DNA of 31,844 bases from an uncultured Polaribacter sp. GTDB lineage: Bacteria > Bacteroidota > Bacteroidia > Flavobacteriales > Flavobacteriaceae. A program made the position numbers and the translations under genes. The stretch spans positions 1 to 31,844 of the forward strand of contig CALHCK010000034.1 in assembly GCA_937936695.1 (NCBI GenBank), read 5' to 3'. Each line of letters starts with the position of its first letter. Position 1 is the stretch's first letter. Of this stretch, positions 30,912 to 31,844 are shown in pieces. Below the pieces are notes generated by a model, which had not been told where the DNA came from, searched no databases, and saw only the letters and a program-made list of their open reading frames with translations.

Positions 30912-31844
30912 TTATCCTTTAGCGTTAGCAATTACTTCTTCTGATACATTTGAAGGAGTTTCTGCATAGTGTGAAAATTCCATAGTAGAAGTTGCTCTAC
31001 CTGAAGACATTGTTCTTAAAGCAGTAACATAACCGAACATTTCTGATAAAGGCACTAAAGCTTTTACTACTTTAGATCCATTACGATCACTCATGTCATT
31101 TACCTGACCTCTTCTTCTATTTAAATCTCCTACTATATCTCCCATGTTTTCTTCTGGAGTAAGCACTTCTAATTTCATCAAAGGCTCCATAATTTTAGCT
31201 CTAGCAGCTTTTGCAGCAGCTTTATAACCTAATTTTGCAGCTAACTCAAAAGATAATTGATCAGAATCCACTGCGTGGAAAGATCCATCCTTTAAAGTTA
31301 CTTTCATAGAATCCATTTCGTAACCAGCTAATGGTCCGTTTTTCATTGCTTCTTTAAATCCTTTCTCTACAGACGGTACAAATTCTTTTGGAACGTTACC
31401 ACCTTTAATAATAGATTCAAATTGTAAACCTTGAACACCTTCATCTGCAGGTTCCATTGTAAATACAATATCAGCAAATTTACCACGTCCACCAGATTGT
31501 TTCTTATAAACCTCTCTGTGATCTGCAGCAGCAGTAATAGCCTCTTTATACTCAACCTGAGGTTGACCTTGATTTACTTCTACTTTAAACTCACGCTTTA
31601 AACGATCTACAATTACATCTAAGTGTAACTCTCCCATACCAGAAATAATAGTCTGACCAGAAGCCTCGTCTGAACGAACAGTAAACGTAGGATCTTCTTC
31701 AGCTAATTTTGATAAACCAATACCTAATTTATCTACATCTGCTTTTGTTTTAGGCTCTACAGCAATACCAATTACTGGATCTGGAAAATCCATTGATTCT
31801 AAAACAATAGGACTTTTCTCTGCTGTTAAAGTATCTCCTGTTTT
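30912..31844 (-). CDS. fusA: Elongation factor G, C-terminal part (5' end outside window)
   Basis: The frame is open to the window edge, giving the C-terminal ~310 residues of EF-G, the GTPase that drives ribosomal translocation. The visible part starts KTGDTLTAEKSPIVLESMDF and spans domains III to V: IAVEPKTKADVDKL and SGMGELHLDVIVDRLKREF (III), YKKQSGGRGKFADIVFTMEP and KEAMKNGPLAGYEMDSMKV (IV), then MKLEVLTPEENMGDIVGDLN, RRRGQV and LSEMFGYVTALRTMSSGRAT (V). The GTPase domain lies upstream of the window. rpsJ follows 19 bases later. Confidence 0.97.
   Translation of the reverse strand, partial: KTGDTLTAEKSPIVLESMDFPDPVIGIAVEPKTKADVDKLGIGLSKLAEEDPTFTVRSDEASGQTIISGMGELHLDVIVDRLKREFKVEVNQGQPQVEYKEAITAAADHREVYKKQSGGRGKFADIVFTMEPADEGVQGLQFESIIKGGNVPKEFVPSVEKGFKEAMKNGPLAGYEMDSMKVTLKDGSFHAVDSDQLSFELAAKLGYKAAAKAARAKIMEPLMKLEVLTPEENMGDIVGDLNRRRGQVNDMSDRNGSKVVKALVPLSEMFGYVTALRTMSSGRATSTMEFSHYAETPSNVSEEVIANAKG

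Noticed and set aside
30893..30931. N-terminal extension of S10
   Set aside because: It begins on TTG, overlaps the end of fusA and precedes the canonical MSQKIRIKLKSYD start.
31367..31555. 62-residue Leu-rich minus-strand frame inside fusA
   Set aside because: It is out of frame within highly conserved EF-G domain IV coding sequence; a shadow frame.
1..31844. Mobile elements, CRISPR arrays, tRNA/rRNA genes, defence or biosynthetic clusters
   Set aside because: No transposase, terminal repeats, regularly spaced repeats or RNA gene signatures were seen; all intact genes fit conserved housekeeping order.

Overview
This is core housekeeping DNA from a member of the Bacteroidota, most likely a marine Flavobacteriaceae species of the Polaribacter/Tenacibaculum type. 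The evidence is strongly AT-rich DNA with A/T-rich codon choice, starts generally without a strong Shine-Dalgarno, several exact matches to the Bacteroidetes -7 promoter box TAnnTTTG, the Bacteroidetes form of LptD, a TamB-like giant, and the gene order fusA-rpsJ-rplC...rpsM-rpsK-rpsD-rpoA-rplQ with secY directly next to infA. I see no mobile element, CRISPR array, tRNA, rRNA or horizontally acquired island.

Layout. Positions 1-2316 (+): the 3' end of lptD (outer-membrane LPS translocon) followed by ridA. Positions 2395-9040 (-): gapA and pfkA (a glycolytic pair) and a 1468-residue or longer tamB-like envelope gene. Positions 9193-12225 (+): tsaD (tRNA t6A synthesis), a HEAT-like helical protein and a DEAD-box RNA helicase. 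Positions 12312-16446 (-): gltA, eno and carA, each apparently its own transcription unit with its own terminator or promoter signals. Positions 16553-31844 (-): the alpha, spc and S10 ribosomal clusters, ending in rpsJ and the 3' part of fusA (cut by the window edge).

The ribosomal block carries 26 complete ribosomal protein genes, including the tiny rpmJ, plus infA, secY and rpoA. Translation, protein export, transcription and elongation are therefore made from one locus. Most genes in the S10 and spc parts are packed 0-25 bases apart. The exceptions stand out: a 291-base gap before rplC, a 163-base gap before rpsH, and spacers of 63-94 bases before rpsK, rpsD, rpoA and rplQ. Nearly all of these hold inverted repeats, and the two largest also hold an exact -7 box.

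I did not find an obviously new multi-gene system. The most promising undescribed material is in the non-coding RNA: a 68-nt near-continuous hairpin ahead of rpoA, a structured leader with its own promoter ahead of rpsH, and a long rplC leader with a terminator, a new promoter, a 16-codon leader ORF and an attenuator-like element. These look like candidate autogenous control or RNA-processing sites. A second oddity is that the tamB reading frame continues upstream of its only usable TTG start into a typical signal-anchor N-terminus, with no ATG, GTG or TTG there.
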